From contig NC_134031.1 in NCBI RefSeq assembly GCF_964204645.1, positions 12,316,501 through 12,380,500 of the forward strand: a stretch of DNA of 64,000 bases. The letters run 5' to 3'. The stretch comes from Tubulanus polymorphus (taxonomy: Eukaryota > Nemertea > Palaeonemertea > Tubulaniformes > Tubulanidae). Below, piece after piece: positions 23,935 through 35,897 of the stretch (positions are counted from its first letter, which is position 1; each line of letters opens with the position of its first letter). Made by a program: the position numbers and the translations under genes. The notes under the pieces are model-generated. The model was given only the letters and a program-made list of their open reading frames with translations, was not told the DNA's origin and did not search any database.

Positions 23935-24699
23935 CCAGGCAACTTTTAGGCGGTAGTTAACCCATAAGACGCTGGGGCTTCATATATATGTTCCTAAATA
24001 ACAAACGCTTAATTAGCCAATTATATTTGAATGCGCATATAATAAAAATTAAGTAGAGATGTAGTGTGAAAACAACTGAAAATGATGCATTTCAACCATT
24101 ATTTTGGAAATAATTACCCAGGCTTTCTATTGCTGTATAGATTTGGTCAATCAAAAGTTTGACCTTTGACCCCTCAAAGGTCAAGGCATATAGGTGGCGG
24201 TATAGTAATGAAGTCGTGATAATTTTAAGCCGAAAATGATTTCAAAAATCCGCCATGTTTCATTAATACACTTGTTGCGCACTGGCTGTAGTTATTGTTC
24301 ACAGGAAATAACAGATCCGGACTAGTTGTAAGTCCATATCCGTGACTTACGGTTGAGTTTGAAGCGCAAGGTCGTATGGTAATTTGTAGGCTTTTCAGGA
24401 TGTAGATTTATCAATGGATGATGATTCTTGCGACATTCTTATTACAAGAGCTAACAATCAGATTGAGCCGACACAACTAAGTGTATAAAATGTCATTTCA
24501 AATAAGAACTTAATTAGTAAAAAGAGACTAAAACACTAACCTTATATTAGTGATAACTCTTGATTTCCGTAGAATCCTATATATCTGGTCTTCAATTTCA
24601 TGTTGGAGATATTTGAGAGGAATCTGTTTCTGAAATGGGTAATAAAAGTTGAGCACAATACCAACTCAAATCGAAAGATCTTTCTACGGAAATACTTAC
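23935..24699. other. No gene recognised
   Basis: Non-coding by inspection. A small palindrome, TTTGACCcctcaaaGGTCAA, lies near 24168. Confidence 0.4.
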
Positions 24700-24859
24700 T
24701 GTCTGTAGGTGAATATGATCGAGGTCAAATGAGGAACCTAAAGTCACCTTTTCAAAATAGAAAAGCACTCTTGGTGAACAAGGTCTTGCAGCCAATATCC
24801 AATCCTTTGATATGGGAAATCCTTTTAACTCGTCTGTTATGTGTGGCTGTAGTTTTATC
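24700..24859 (-). CDS. Second orphan host-like exon, unknown protein
   Basis: On the minus strand an acceptor (TTTTTTTCATTATAG) ends at 24860. A 160-base open stretch follows, then the strong donor ACA|GTAAGT (24699 downward). The frame reads IKLQPHITDELKGFPISKDW, ILAARPCSPRVLFYFEKVTL and ends FDLDHIHLQT. It starts with one base finishing a codon and ends on a codon boundary. Composition and both splice sites look like a conserved host exon; I do not recognise the protein. It is on the same strand as the orphan exon at 3174-3304, but phases do not let them join directly. A Gypsy LTR begins within 40 bases upstream of it. Confidence 0.55.
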
Positions 24860-25034
24860 CTATAATGAAAAAAATACAAAGATCAAGGTCAACATAAGTG
24901 TGATATGATTGTGTATATATACATCAATAAAAGTAGTTCCAAGTATGGCGGTCGTTCTTGTCATGTGTTGTTGTTATCTGACGCTCTGACAGTCGAATAT
25001 ATTTCAAGTCCTGATATCGGAGGACATCATAACA

Positions 25035-25050
25035 TGGTGGCAGCGGGAAC
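25035..25050 (+). promoter_or_regulatory. Probable primer-binding site of the Gypsy element
   Basis: TGGTGGCAGCGGGAAC follows an ...ATAACA LTR-like end. The TGG start fits a tRNA CCA end. The tRNA is not assigned. Confidence 0.55.
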
Positions 25051-25757
25051 AATAGACGCAAGAGATCATCCGGAACGCAGTAAGTCATCTTGCCGAGGCT
25101 TATGTACGCCATAATTGTCATAGATGTAGTTGGTTAAACTGTTAACTTCGAATATCGGTTGTCATCGATTGCTGCTTGCTATTTCGCAATCGGATGTTTT
25201 GCAACCGTGCATTCACGGTGCTTCCCATTGATTGATGGGGCAACGGAGGTTTGCTGCTTCTTCGTAGAAACGACTGTGATCGAAACGCTGTTCTGGTGAA
25301 GAGGGACATGTCTGCAGTGTGGTGATTTCTCGTCAGTGATATATCTTACGGACGTGTAACAGCGATATACGGTACATTCAACGGTGGACATAGAGACGCA
25401 TTTATGCTGATCCTGGTGGACGAACGTTCTTCAGTATTGCTGGTTATCTCTGTTACGGACAACTCGTCGCTGATTAAAAAATTAAGATTTTGTTCAGTGT
25501 GACTTTCAATCCGGTTCATTCGTTGATCACGTATTTTAAAATAAGAACTGTGCATTATTTCTTATTCTATATTGGCTGCTGTTTAAATAACAGACATTAA
25601 TTCAACTTATATAATTTCTTTTTTTAATGATTAAGTATTTGATATTTAGCAGATAACTTCCATCGTGTATAATTCACCATAGTTTTATTAATTTTAAGAG
25701 TAGAGGTAATATTAAATTGTTATTGTTGATATTTACATCACATGTTAAACTGTCATA
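25041..25757 (+). other. Gypsy 5' leader, no gene recognised
   Basis: About 700 bases between the primer site and the gag start. Minus-strand open frames here have no recognisable motif. Confidence 0.5.
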
Positions 25758-27868
25758 ATGTCCAAAATACCAGAAATGAATTGGGACTCATCCGACCTGG
25801 CTGGGGAGTTTAGAATCTTTAAGCAAAGGGTCCAGTTGTGCGTTACCGACCAGGGTATCACGGATAGCACGAGAGTAGCTGTCAAAATTAAAATTGCAGT
25901 CGGGGCTGAGGGCCTACGGACGATAAACGCATCCGGACTGAAGGAGGCAGAGCAAAACGACCCAGAGATTTTATGGACATTTTTCGAAGACAACTGAGAG
26001 TCAAGGTCAACTTTAGAATACATAGACTTGAACTGCTGAGATTCCGACAGTATGAGGCGGAGACCTTGGACGATTTTGTGACCAGGTGTTTGACAAAGGC
26101 CAAGGAATGTGATTTCACAGAAGAAGAGAAGGCCCAGCGTATCATAGAACTGGTCACTGCATCGACTCCTTTTGATGAATTCCAGCGCAAACTCCTGGAC
26201 ACGGCTAAAGGCTTCAAGATTGACGAACTTCTGAAACTCGGAAGGAAATTTGAAGATGTCGCAGAGAGTAGAAAATGTCTGCGAACTCTTAAAGGCAATA
26301 AAAAGGTTGACGCTATACATCAGACTAGTAAATGCAGGAACTGTGGTTTACAGCATCCACTGAGAAAGTGTCCAGCCTTCAAGTCCAAATGTCATGGTTG
26401 TGGTAAAATTGGCCACTGGGCCAGATTCTGCAGAACGTCGAAGATGAGGAAACGATCGTCTTCGAGACCAAAAGATAGCCGTCCAGTTAACCGCCAACAA
26501 AGACCCAACAGGAGCGCAAGTCGCAGAGGTCGACATAGATCACACAGAAACAACATCGAAACCAATGACTCAAATGAAAACACAGCGGAAAGAAAACCTA
26601 AGAGAGTCGGCACAGTGTACCAGAACTGCGATAGAGACGACGATTCAGACGATTTTGATGGTTACGTATTTGAGTCGATACACACGAGAAATAGAACTCG
26701 AGACAAACCATACGCGCTACTCGACATTGACATTAATGGCCACCGGAGGCCTAAGTGCCAACTTCGTGTAAAAATCGATATTGGGGCCCAAAGAAACACA
26801 CTGCCGACCAGAATCTTCGGGCAGAGGTGGCCATACAAGGTCTCGTCAGATGGTAGAATACTGGCTAGTGAGAGTGGTGCGAAACTTTTTGCGTATAATA
26901 ACACTGAGATACACCACCATGGTGTAATTAAGATACCGTGTAAATACAAAAATAGTCAACTCGTGAGCACAGAGTTTTTCATCGTAGACGTTGACGGAAC
27001 TGCTGTGGCTGGGTTGCCTACCTGTGAGGCACTAAACATCGTGTCAATGAACTGTACCATACATCACAAGAAAATCGACGGCAAACCAATCACTTCAGCC
27101 CAGCAACTCATAGATATGTACCCTGACCAGTTTGATAAAATTGGTTGTTTTCCAGGCGAAGTCAAGCTACATGTCGATCCTGACGCGATGCCGCATATTG
27201 ATGCTCTGAGGAAGACACCAATAGCTTTAAAGGAGAAGATTAAACTAGGGTTAGATAAAATGGAAAACGAAGACAAAGTTATTCGGAAGGTCTCTATCGA
27301 AGAACCAAGCGAGTGGGTCTTAAGTTTAGCTTACTCACTGAAGAAAGATAGTGATCTACGTATCTGCCTGGATCCCAGACACCTAAATGCCGCATTGAGG
27401 AGACCACACCACAAGATTCCGACGCTTGAAGAACTTAACCATAAGTTTAGCGGAGCAAAGTATTTCAGTAAACTGGATGCCAAAGCCGGTTACTGGAGTG
27501 TCAAATTGCACCCAGATTCTCAACTTCTGACGACGTTCCAGACCGCGTATGGATGGTACTGTTTTACTAGGTTGCCATTTGGGCTCTCTGTGAGCCAAGA
27601 CATATTCCAGTCAAAGATGGATACGATCCTAGAGGGGCTGGAAGGTGTTGTTAGCATCGCCGATGATGTATGCGTCGTTGGTAATACCAGTGAAGAGCAC
27701 GACACCAATATAATCAACCTGATGGAACGAGCAGAAGAGAATGGGTTAGTGTTTAATTTCACCAAATGTAATATAAGGTGTCCGGAAGTCGAGTTCTACG
27801 GTTCAGTCTACAGTGAACGTGGTATGAGTCCAGATCCAACGAAAGTGTCCGATCTCAGAAACATGTAA
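25758..27868 (+). pseudogene. gag-pol: Gypsy gag, protease and reverse transcriptase
   Basis: The frame opens at 25758 (MSKIPEMNWDSSDLAGEFRI, capsid-like gag), breaks at 25995 and continues in the frame open from 25973. There the gag (FRQYEAETLDDFVTRC) and two zinc knuckles (CRNCGLQHPLRKC, CHGCGKIGHWARFC) appear. A basic linker and an aspartic protease-like site follow (KIDIGAQRNTLPTRIF, with DIG where DTG/DSG is usual). The reverse transcriptase has DPRHLNAALRRPHHKIPTLE, FSKLDAKAGYWSVKL and FTRLPFGLSVSQDIFQ. The catalytic box reads IADDV; the family usually has YxDD with Y/F/V first, and both aspartates are kept. The frame ends at TAA 27866-27868. Confidence 0.9.
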
Positions 27869-28440
27869 GCTCCGGAAAATAAGCAGGAACTTCAGGAATT
27901 CCTTGGACTGCTGACATACCTCAGCCCGTTCATTCCAAAACTGTCAAGCAAGGCGTATATCCTGAGAGAACTGCTGAAAAAAGATTCGGATTTCCAGTGG
28001 GAAAAACATGACAGTGATTGCTTTGACAAACTGAAACAAAGCATATCTGAGTACTCAACTCTAGCATATTTTGATACACAAAAGACACCTATACTTATGA
28101 CAGACGCAAGTATGAAGGGACTCGGAGCTAGCCTTTTACAAGAGGAAGACGGATCCAAATTACTTAAACCCGTGGCTTACGGTTTCGAAGACTTTGTCTC
28201 AGTCGGAGAAGAACTACGTGTGTATCGAGCGCGAACTCCTTGCAATTGTCTTCGGAGTGCAGAAGTTTCATACATTCCTGTACGGCAGACCATTCAGAGT
28301 CATAACAGACCATAAGCCCCTAGTAAAGATAACTCAAAAAGTCTAACGAGTGCTCCACCACGATTACAGCGAATGCTCCTCAAGCTGCAGGGATACAACA
28401 TGAATTTAGAGTACAGGCCAGAAAAAGAAATGACATTTGA
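27869..28440 (+). pseudogene. pol: Gypsy RT thumb and RNase H, truncated
   Basis: Directly after the stop, the same frame continues with ELQEFLGLLTYLSPFIPKLS and TPILMTDASMKGLGASLLQE (RNase H start). Near 28215 it changes frame to ELLAIVFGVQKFHTFLYGRP and RVITDHKPL. Similarity ends at about 28437 (NLEYRPEKEMT), before the linker and integrase. The loss of the 3' half makes the copy incapable of autonomous transposition. Confidence 0.85.
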
Positions 28441-29204
28441 ATATTGAAATTATATTTTACACATCTTTATATTGACCGCTTGTCGCTTGTAGCCGCCGAT
28501 GAAATTCACGCCTACACAGATCGTAGATAGCTTCGTCATTCCACCAGTATCCCAATGTCAGGTTCTGACTTTTATATCAGACTTCCGCATCGTGTATACA
28601 TCCGCCATTTAACCGAATAATCCGATTTACTTATAATTTCTATTTATGCCTGCCTTCGGATATAATCATATATCCTTTTCTATTACAATAAGTCTTCTAA
28701 TGATATTCAATGCAATATAACATTTCGACGTTCAAATATAGGTCATTATATAATCACAGGAAGCCATTCTACATCTTTGTCAATAATATTTTGCCAAATA
28801 GCTTGTATGTGTACACATAGACCTGTGACGTTTTGCACATTGATTTACGGTTGTAGTTTGTAAAATGACGCTGAATGGTTAATATTGTTTAGGTTTCATA
28901 ATGGTAACAGTTAAAAGGCGTCAAAAAAGTTAGTGATATAAAAGAATTAGAGGATCTAAAGGTATAAAATCTTGACTTAAAAGTATGAAAAGTTTAAGAA
29001 ATCATAAATATATTCATGAACTAGATGAATTAATGAAATAAATTAAGAAATATTTATACTTTTATAAAATATACCCCCTGTGTCTTTATATTTCTCTCAT
29101 ATATAAAATATACCCCTTATTTCTTTATTTCTCCTGTGTGATTTTAGTTGTTTTAGTAAATAAGGAATATCAAAGTAATTTGAAAAATAAAAAAATAAAA
29201 AATG
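28441..29204. other. No gene recognised; AT-rich
   Basis: Non-coding. A phrase AAAATATACCCC..T recurs at about 29067 and 29106. Confidence 0.5.
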
Positions 29205-29510
29205 ATAATTTTATAAATAAATATTATTATTATTGAAATAGTAATACATAGATGAATAAATATATTATATTAATTAAAACAGTAATATATAAATAAACAT
29301 ATCATTATTATTGAAACAGTTGCATCAATAAATATATATATTCAGATAAAATAGTAATATATAAATAAATATATTATTATTGAAACAGTAATATATAAAT
29401 CTATGAAATAAATATAATTATTATTGAAATAGTAATAAATAGATAAATAAATATATTATTATTATTGAAACAGTAATATATAAATAAATAAACAAATTAT
29501 TATTATTAAC
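29205..29510. repeat. AT-rich minisatellite, irregular units of about 45-60 bp
   Basis: ATAAATATATTATTATTG followed by AAACAGTAATATATAAATA recurs about six times with small variations. No coding. Confidence 0.8.
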
Positions 29511-31689
29511 TGTTAGAATTTTTCAGAATTTTCAAATTATCTCCAGCACTACAGGGTATTAATTAGCCAGCACTGAAAGGGTTAAAAGGTGGCGAAGAAT
29601 GTAAAAAGCCCGTTACCGATAAACTCATGTACATGAATACACTTATTTACCTCATAGAATCCATAATGCGGAAAAGTCGAATATATGAAACATCAAATGA
29701 TGAACCTGGATGAATAAACTGAAAAAGAAATATCAAATTATCTCTATTTAATCCATTTTAGTATAGAAGTCGAGTGATTCTAGTTGATCAGAGTGTTCAG
29801 GGTAATCCATGAAATCATCATTTAATCATTATTAATCTTTGCAACAAAATGTATATAACAAGTTATCCCAAAAAAATTCATGAATGCAAATACAAATAAA
29901 TTTGACTTCATCAGGTTGCTAATCAAGTCACATTACAGAACAAGGAGTACCAAAGATGGCATCCAAACTTTGTGAAATGCTTGACAATGAATATCAAAAC
30001 CAAAATTAAACCCCCCTGGAGCAAAAATCAATGACCTTGCAACTCACCAGAACATGTCATATGCAATAAATGTGGTTGGCTATGTCATTAATTTAGCTAC
30101 CAGGATCTCAATGCCCAAATTCAGATAGAGGTAGATTCTTGGTCTATCATAATCCAAAAAGGGATGGTAACACATTTTCTTTCTTCAATATGACCTTCAA
30201 ATGACCTTAAACTTTTTTGACTACGGTTGATATATTTCTGAGCATGTTTCCTTTACATTTTACATACTTTCATTGGTCTACATACCTGGACCTATAGGTT
30301 GGGGATTGGCAATTATTTTCGGATATGCGAGCTATATAAGAGCAGCAAAACAGTCATGCTCCCTGCAGGATATGACTGCCTAGAGTATGACCATCAACCT
30401 CCGATGATTAATTTCTAGGTCAAAATCAAAGGATGAATGCTTCATAACCACTGGAAAAAATTTGCATTTTTGTACCATGTTCATATGAAGGTAAGGAAGA
30501 CCTTCACATGGTTAGGACTGATAAGAGAATTCTAACTCTGCTTAACATAAAACAGAGAACTACTGATGATCGCATCAGGACGTGTTTCTCCAGTATTCAT
30601 GAACTTGAGGATGGCCACACTCAGGAAAAATGGTACCACTCAAGTTGTCTTTGAATGGCTGCACAGACAATTCCAGAAGTAAGTCAAGTTGAGTCTGAAC
30701 TAGAAATCAGCGCATATGGGATAAAAATCTTAAAATTCTTAAAATGGGAGCATCAGTATAACTGACGTGAATGATGAGCATGTTGGTAAACTGCGTGACA
30801 ACAAAATTGGTTAAGCTGAAAATCAAAGGAAGTATTTAGAGTCTCCGATAATGCAGCATATATCAAATGCTAAGTTTGTTCAACCACCGCATCGCAATGC
30901 AAGTGAAAATGACGAGTTGAGTGAATTAGTTGGTGCGTTCATACTGTCATAAATCTTTGATTCTGTTGAAATGAAAGACAAAACAAATTTGTCGTTGAGG
31001 GTTAATTTTTCTCCAAGGATATATGAGAGAGGAATATACAAATAAAATCATATGTTCATAAAATGAATTATGTCTTTACATCTCATTACCTGAATGAAAG
31101 ACTACAAAAAATATTCCCAATAAAATTTATCTAAAATACTTAGAATTAACCTAAAATTATTGTTAATTTCGATACAATCAATTTCTAATAATCCATGTGA
31201 TGTTCACTTTCTCATGCTGTTCTCTGCTTGTTCCTTAATGAATATTGAACCCTTTTATCGTTGTTAGAAGTGATACCTTAACCGAAGATCGTAAGAAGCG
31301 TATGAAAGTGCATTATTTCATAATCTAAGCCATTACTCATTGAGTGATAGTGAGAGTACGGCTAACAATTATCATTATTGATGATACTGAAATAATTGAA
31401 GAGATAGTTGTTCACATAATTTTCAATTGAGTCCATTTGATAGAAAAAACTTCTTTCTCTAAGTAAAATAAAAGCAAGGCCATAATTTTAGTTTCACATG
31501 CTTTCCTACTTTGCCGAGTTTTTTATAGGTTATCAAAAGCCCAGCAGCTATCAGTCAACAGGTGAATTACATTGGCTTAACTAGACAGTGATTGATGAAT
31601 GAATAAACAAACTGCACTGACCACGATAAGAACAAGAACCAAAAGTAATGACCTCTTAAAAGGAAGAAACTTTCTACACTTTCATCCAA
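29511..31689. other. No gene recognised
   Basis: AT-rich. At 30030-30130 phrases such as AATGACCTTGCAACTCACC and AACATGTCAT resemble the 153-bp repeat family found at 33.5 and 54 kb, but diverged. Confidence 0.5.
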
Positions 31690-32690
31690 TTATCTTCAAC
31701 TAGACTACAGAAATTAAAAGATATTGCCGAATTGTTGGAGACACATACAATCAAATTCAAAAGGCTCTACCAAATTCGATGGCTGTCATTCGGATAGTGT
31801 CTATTTGCAACAATCAGAAATTACATGCCTTTACTCATCATGTTGTCACAGGAGGCAGATGAAGGCGACACTGTGGCAGCTGGTTTGCATGAACAACTCT
31901 CATCCTTCAAATTCTGTGTACTATTACATTAAACAACTAACATAATCTTGGCAACGAGCCACCTGTCTAAAGTGTTCCAGTACGGAGATGTTTGTTTCAG
32001 CGCTGTGAGAGGTGTAATTTGACAACATATTTTCATCATAACACTGCAGCACACATTAGTTTAGTTTGGCCATTACTATTTTCTATTTAAACTTAATTTT
32101 GCATCCTATTTTCCAGTTATTTTATCCAAAAGCCTATCCACATCAAGAAAGAATGTTTGAAATGGGAAATAAACAATAATCCTGCTTACACATTTCGATT
32201 ATTTCAATGCAGAGGTAGTAAAGAAAACCTTATATTTGACAGATTGTTAACTGGATTTATAAAGTCCCTCTAGTCCACACACTTCTATTTTACAGATCTG
32301 TCACCAGGAATTCCTGCCATTCAAGAGGCTTGTCTCCATTGACAAATGTGGTTCCAGCACCAGATGACCATGAGTGGAAATGCGTAAGCATTACTTTGCG
32401 TAACCATTACGTCCAATTGAATTCTTCAACAAATTGTTTGGAGGACCTAGTGAAGACAACAGGCTTTTGTTTCCAGGTATCTATACCGTGTTTCTTTATT
32501 TGATTGACTTCACTTTAAGTACACATAATTGAAATCAGAATGCCACTCTACATACAACTAATTCTTTATTTGCTGGTAATTTGATTTCTATTCTTTTTGG
32601 AAATGTATGAACTTATGATGGGAAATGCTGAAGCGGAAAGAGCATTATGTGCGCAGAATCGCATAAAAACAACTAGGGGTCCAGGGACAC
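31690..32690 (+). pseudogene. hAT / ZNF862-like transposase relic
   Basis: Around 31705-31790 the plus strand reads KLKDIAELLETHTIKFKRLY then QIRWLSFG. In the same frame after a stop it continues RNYMPLLIMLSQEADEGDTV, and after another frame change HLSKVFQYGDVCFSAV (about 31960-32010). At 32602-32688 a final exon-like piece reads MYELMMGNAEAERALCAQNR then IKTTRG, directly behind a pyrimidine-rich TCTATTCTTTTTGG. KxKRxxQxRWLSF and AEAERxxxxxNRIKT are hallmark motifs of hAT-derived proteins (the latter is the C-terminal dimerisation region). Several stops and a possibly intron-split structure show a dead copy. The N-terminal zinc finger was not found. Confidence 0.65.
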
Positions 32691-34594
32691 CAATCCCACT
32701 TGGGAAGTGGTTTCAAATGCTCAACAATAACAACATATAGACAAGAGATCCACGGATCTTAAAATCTCGGTCGCAGAATGTTATCTTTGTAATGTATAGG
32801 CGCCATCTGATTGATGCATCTGTAAGGTTTTCCTTGAACACTTCATGGATGTGTAAAATCTGCTGATTTCGGTGAACAACATCATCGAAATCTAATCAGC
32901 AATCATCGCGGCAATACACGAGGTTTGGGCCTATTCGATTGTGCGCGCATAATCTTCCGTGAAGTAGCGTATTGATTGAATCTTCGGTTATTTGCATAAT
33001 GAAATAGATATGGGGAGACGGAATTGATACTAGGGCGATCAAATTAAAAGTAAACATATAAGACTCTCCCATGACTGGGAAATGAGAAACTAGAACCGAG
33101 CAGATTTATAGATGAGAAGATTAAAAGACCGGTTTGTCTGCGTCAATCGAATATGCCCTTGCATTGATTGACAGCGGGAGCTCAGCCAACCGCAAGGAGC
33201 AGTTATTTTACTTCAATGTAACGTTGTACATCGGCCTTCTAGCCGTTTTATGAAACAAAATGCTCCTTGAAATTTCTTTAAAAATCGCAAAATTCGTCGA
33301 TTTCTCTTAAATGAATCCGATATTCAAAATTTCATTTCCAACAGATTTTAGCCGCACGATTAAGCTACATCTTGCACATACACATAGTAGATTGCATGAC
33401 TTCGTGTCAAAGTTATAACCTCATTTGTTAGCAAAGATTCGATTTTTGGACCCATTACAACATCTCGGGCTTTGCCCGAGATAAAAAACCAATGACCTTG
33501 AAACTCAACACAATCATAGAACATGTCTGCAGCAACAATTTTGCAATTGATTGTGATAATAATATATGCCTCAGTACCAATATAATATGGAAACTCTATT
33601 CAGCGCCCCCTGGTGACCATGTGCAAAACCCAATGACCCTGAAAAATTTGCAATTGATTATGGTAACAAAATATGCCTAGGTACCAATATAATAAGGAAA
33701 TACTAAGTTATTCTATTGTTCAAAGCCCCCTGGTGACCATAGAGAATATCTAATGACCTTGAAACTCCCCACAATCATAGAACATGCCATGAGCTTCAAC
33801 TTTGCAATTGATTGTGGTAACAAAATATGCATAGGTACGAAAATAATATAGAAATGCTAAGTTATTGTATTATTCAACGCCCCCTGATGGCCATATACAA
33901 AAAAATGACCTTGAAACTCGTCAAAAATCATAGAACATGCTATGAGCTACAACTTTTCAATTGATTGTGCTAACAAAATATGCTTAGGTATCAAGATAGT
34001 GTGGAAAAACTATTTTCCACCTACGAATGAGTACTGACAACACCAAGATGGCCACCATAATTGGTCAAAAACACCTGTCTAATTATTAAAGATCCCTTTC
34101 CAAAGAATACCCATCACAAATTGAAATAAAAAACTACTAGAAGCTACAGGACTCTGAATTCGGGCTCTAAATTGACATTTTTGACCACAAAAAAGGTCGC
34201 AGGATGACCATCTTGAGTCCGATCGACCCAATTTTTCTTAGGCTGATAGGCTCTAGGGGGATACAGATACCTATGAAAGATCAAGATAATCTAACAAAGC
34301 GTTTTCAAAAATTCCCTCGAAAACTTCAAAAATGTATATAAAGTGCTTATTTTAGCGAACAACAATGGCTGCCAGTCGGTCGATCATCTTGAATCTGACA
34401 GGGCCAGTTTTTGGGCTGAAGATGTGTGTAGGGTAGAAACAAGTATAACCAAAATATAAAGACATTGCATTGAAGCGTCCTTAAGACTTCCCCAAATAAC
34501 TGGATTCCGTCTACGGACGGAGGAATGGATGGAAGACGGACGAAAAGTGAACGCAATAGCCCACTGGGACTAAAAAGTCCCAAGTGGGCCAAAA
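32669..34594. repeat. 153-bp tandem-repeat element, copy A (split by a nested insertion)
   Basis: It starts ACTAGGGGTCCAGGGACACC plus CCCACTTGGGAAGTGG and ends GGGACTAAAAAGTCCCAAGTGGG, so the ends share an inverted CCCACTTGGGA. Inside are degenerate units (CGCCCCCTGGTGACCAT ... AATGACCTTGAAACTC ... GCAATTGATTGTGGTAACAA). It then has a unique tail (GGCTGCCAGTCGG, GGATTCCGTCTACGGACGGA). Copy B at 53868-55096 has the same order. In this copy, 32741-33482 is foreign. Confidence 0.8.
32741..33482. mobile_element. Nested non-autonomous element (ACAAGAGATCC ... CCCGAGAT)
   Basis: It begins ACAAGAGATCCACGGATCTT and ends with the hairpin CTCGGGCTTTGCCCGAGAT. It interrupts copy A exactly where copy B reads straight through (CATATAC-AAAAACCAATG). 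It has no coding capacity. The start resembles the other ACAAGAG-plus-hairpin repeats in this window. Confidence 0.65.
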
Positions 34595-34889
34595 AGCGGA
34601 AACAGATTGAGCATATCGATTTTGGATAAGCTGATTCGTCTGTTGTACGCTAGTATCCCTATAGAGAATTTCGATTTTAATTAGGCTGCACTACTTTGGC
34701 TGCAACAGAGATGGAGAAGAATTTAAATACTAATAAATGACAATCAATCATCATGACAATTTGCAATCAGTTTTCAAAATAATTATTTTATTTTATTCCG
34801 TTTGTTGTAAACATGTTGTTTTCAAATTTTCTGACACAGTCCTTAATATTCTATTCATTTTTTCATCTAGTCTAGTTATGGACTCTCAG

Positions 34890-35897
34890 GGCAGCTAAGA
34901 TGTGGCTGAAAAACCTTCTTTGTCCATTCCCAAGGTTACACCCGACGAATTACTTATGGTGACTCGCTGCAGGGCTGTACTGCAGGAAATCCTTTACTTG
35001 ACAGGCATTTTCATTGCATTTATGAATATTGACAGACGTTATCATTCTCTAGCTAAGACCCTGTTTCGGAGTAACTATTTTTAAATTTATTCTACTAAAG
35101 AAGCTGATATCGCTAATTGCTCATTGTTCTCGAGTGGCTACCAAGTAAAAGTAGCACTTGGGCTCTTAAGTGCGATAGACATGCTCTTGGATTCAGCCTT
35201 TCAAATAGAAATAAAAAGGAAAGCTGAACGATATCGGATCTTCTCCAGTTTCTGCTCGAGCAGATTCTCCTTGGCCCTCATTCAAAATATGTAGTCAGGT
35301 AGACGAAATGTTGACTGCAAGAAAACAGTTGATGTTCTATTGCAGGTCAGACTTCAGAATGTCAAGACAGACCATCAAGTGAGGTAAAAGCTAAAGGGAG
35401 ATACTGGTTTATGGCAGAAGTCTGAAAAGCCAATTTCAACAGGCCTCCCGCTATCACTACATAGTACGGTTTACGAAGTTTGCAGATTTGCTGTTCATAT
35501 GAGAGCATATTAAATTTGCAGAAGAGAGTTGCATGTGGAGTCATAGAGAGGATGAAGGAGATGGATGGCTATGTTCTTCCAAATTTCATGGAGAAGTATA
35601 AGTCTATGTACTTTGCTATTGATAACATTGACTTTTTGGAAGACACTGCATATGGTCAAAACACTTTGCACTTCAGTTGTGATTAACCAAGAAGATGGTG
35701 AGCGGGATCATAACAATAAACCGCTTCCAATTACTGAGAAGCCATGGTCAGCTCAATTGAAGTGGTGTACCAAGATGAGCCAATTATTAAAACCAGTCAA
35801 ATTCGAAGCATATGACAATGAAGCAGGTACTGGTTTAATGTCCGTCTACAAACAAAAGAACTGTGTATGCAGACCTGCCAACATCGTGTCTGACTAA
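34890..35897 (+). pseudogene. Relic of another repetitive mollusc-type protein family
   Basis: Two overlapping plus-strand frames give a coherent protein trace. 35480-35686 reads LQKRVACGVIERMKEMDGYV, KYKSMYFAIDNIDFLEDTAY and GQNTLH. A frame change near 35680 then leads to VVINQEDGERDHNNKPLP, KPWSAQLKWC and NCVCRPANIVSD (to 35897). An upstream piece (34902-35084) reads KPSLSIPKVTPDELLMVTRC. The AIDNIDFLEDTAYGQNTLHG-like phrase is one I associate with multi-copy invertebrate proteins related in context to the family at 17.5-21.5 kb; no function is known to me. Short, frame-broken and probably dead. Confidence 0.45.

Larger units (their letters stand above)
24898..28440 (+). mobile_element. Ty3/Gypsy retrotransposon, 3'-truncated
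   Basis: A likely 5' LTR end and primer site at 25034/25035 are followed by gag, protease, reverse transcriptase and part of RNase H. The element then stops abruptly near 28440. No integrase and no second LTR are present in the window. The LTR start (TGTGATATGA at about 24899) is a guess because there is no second copy to compare. Confidence 0.8.
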
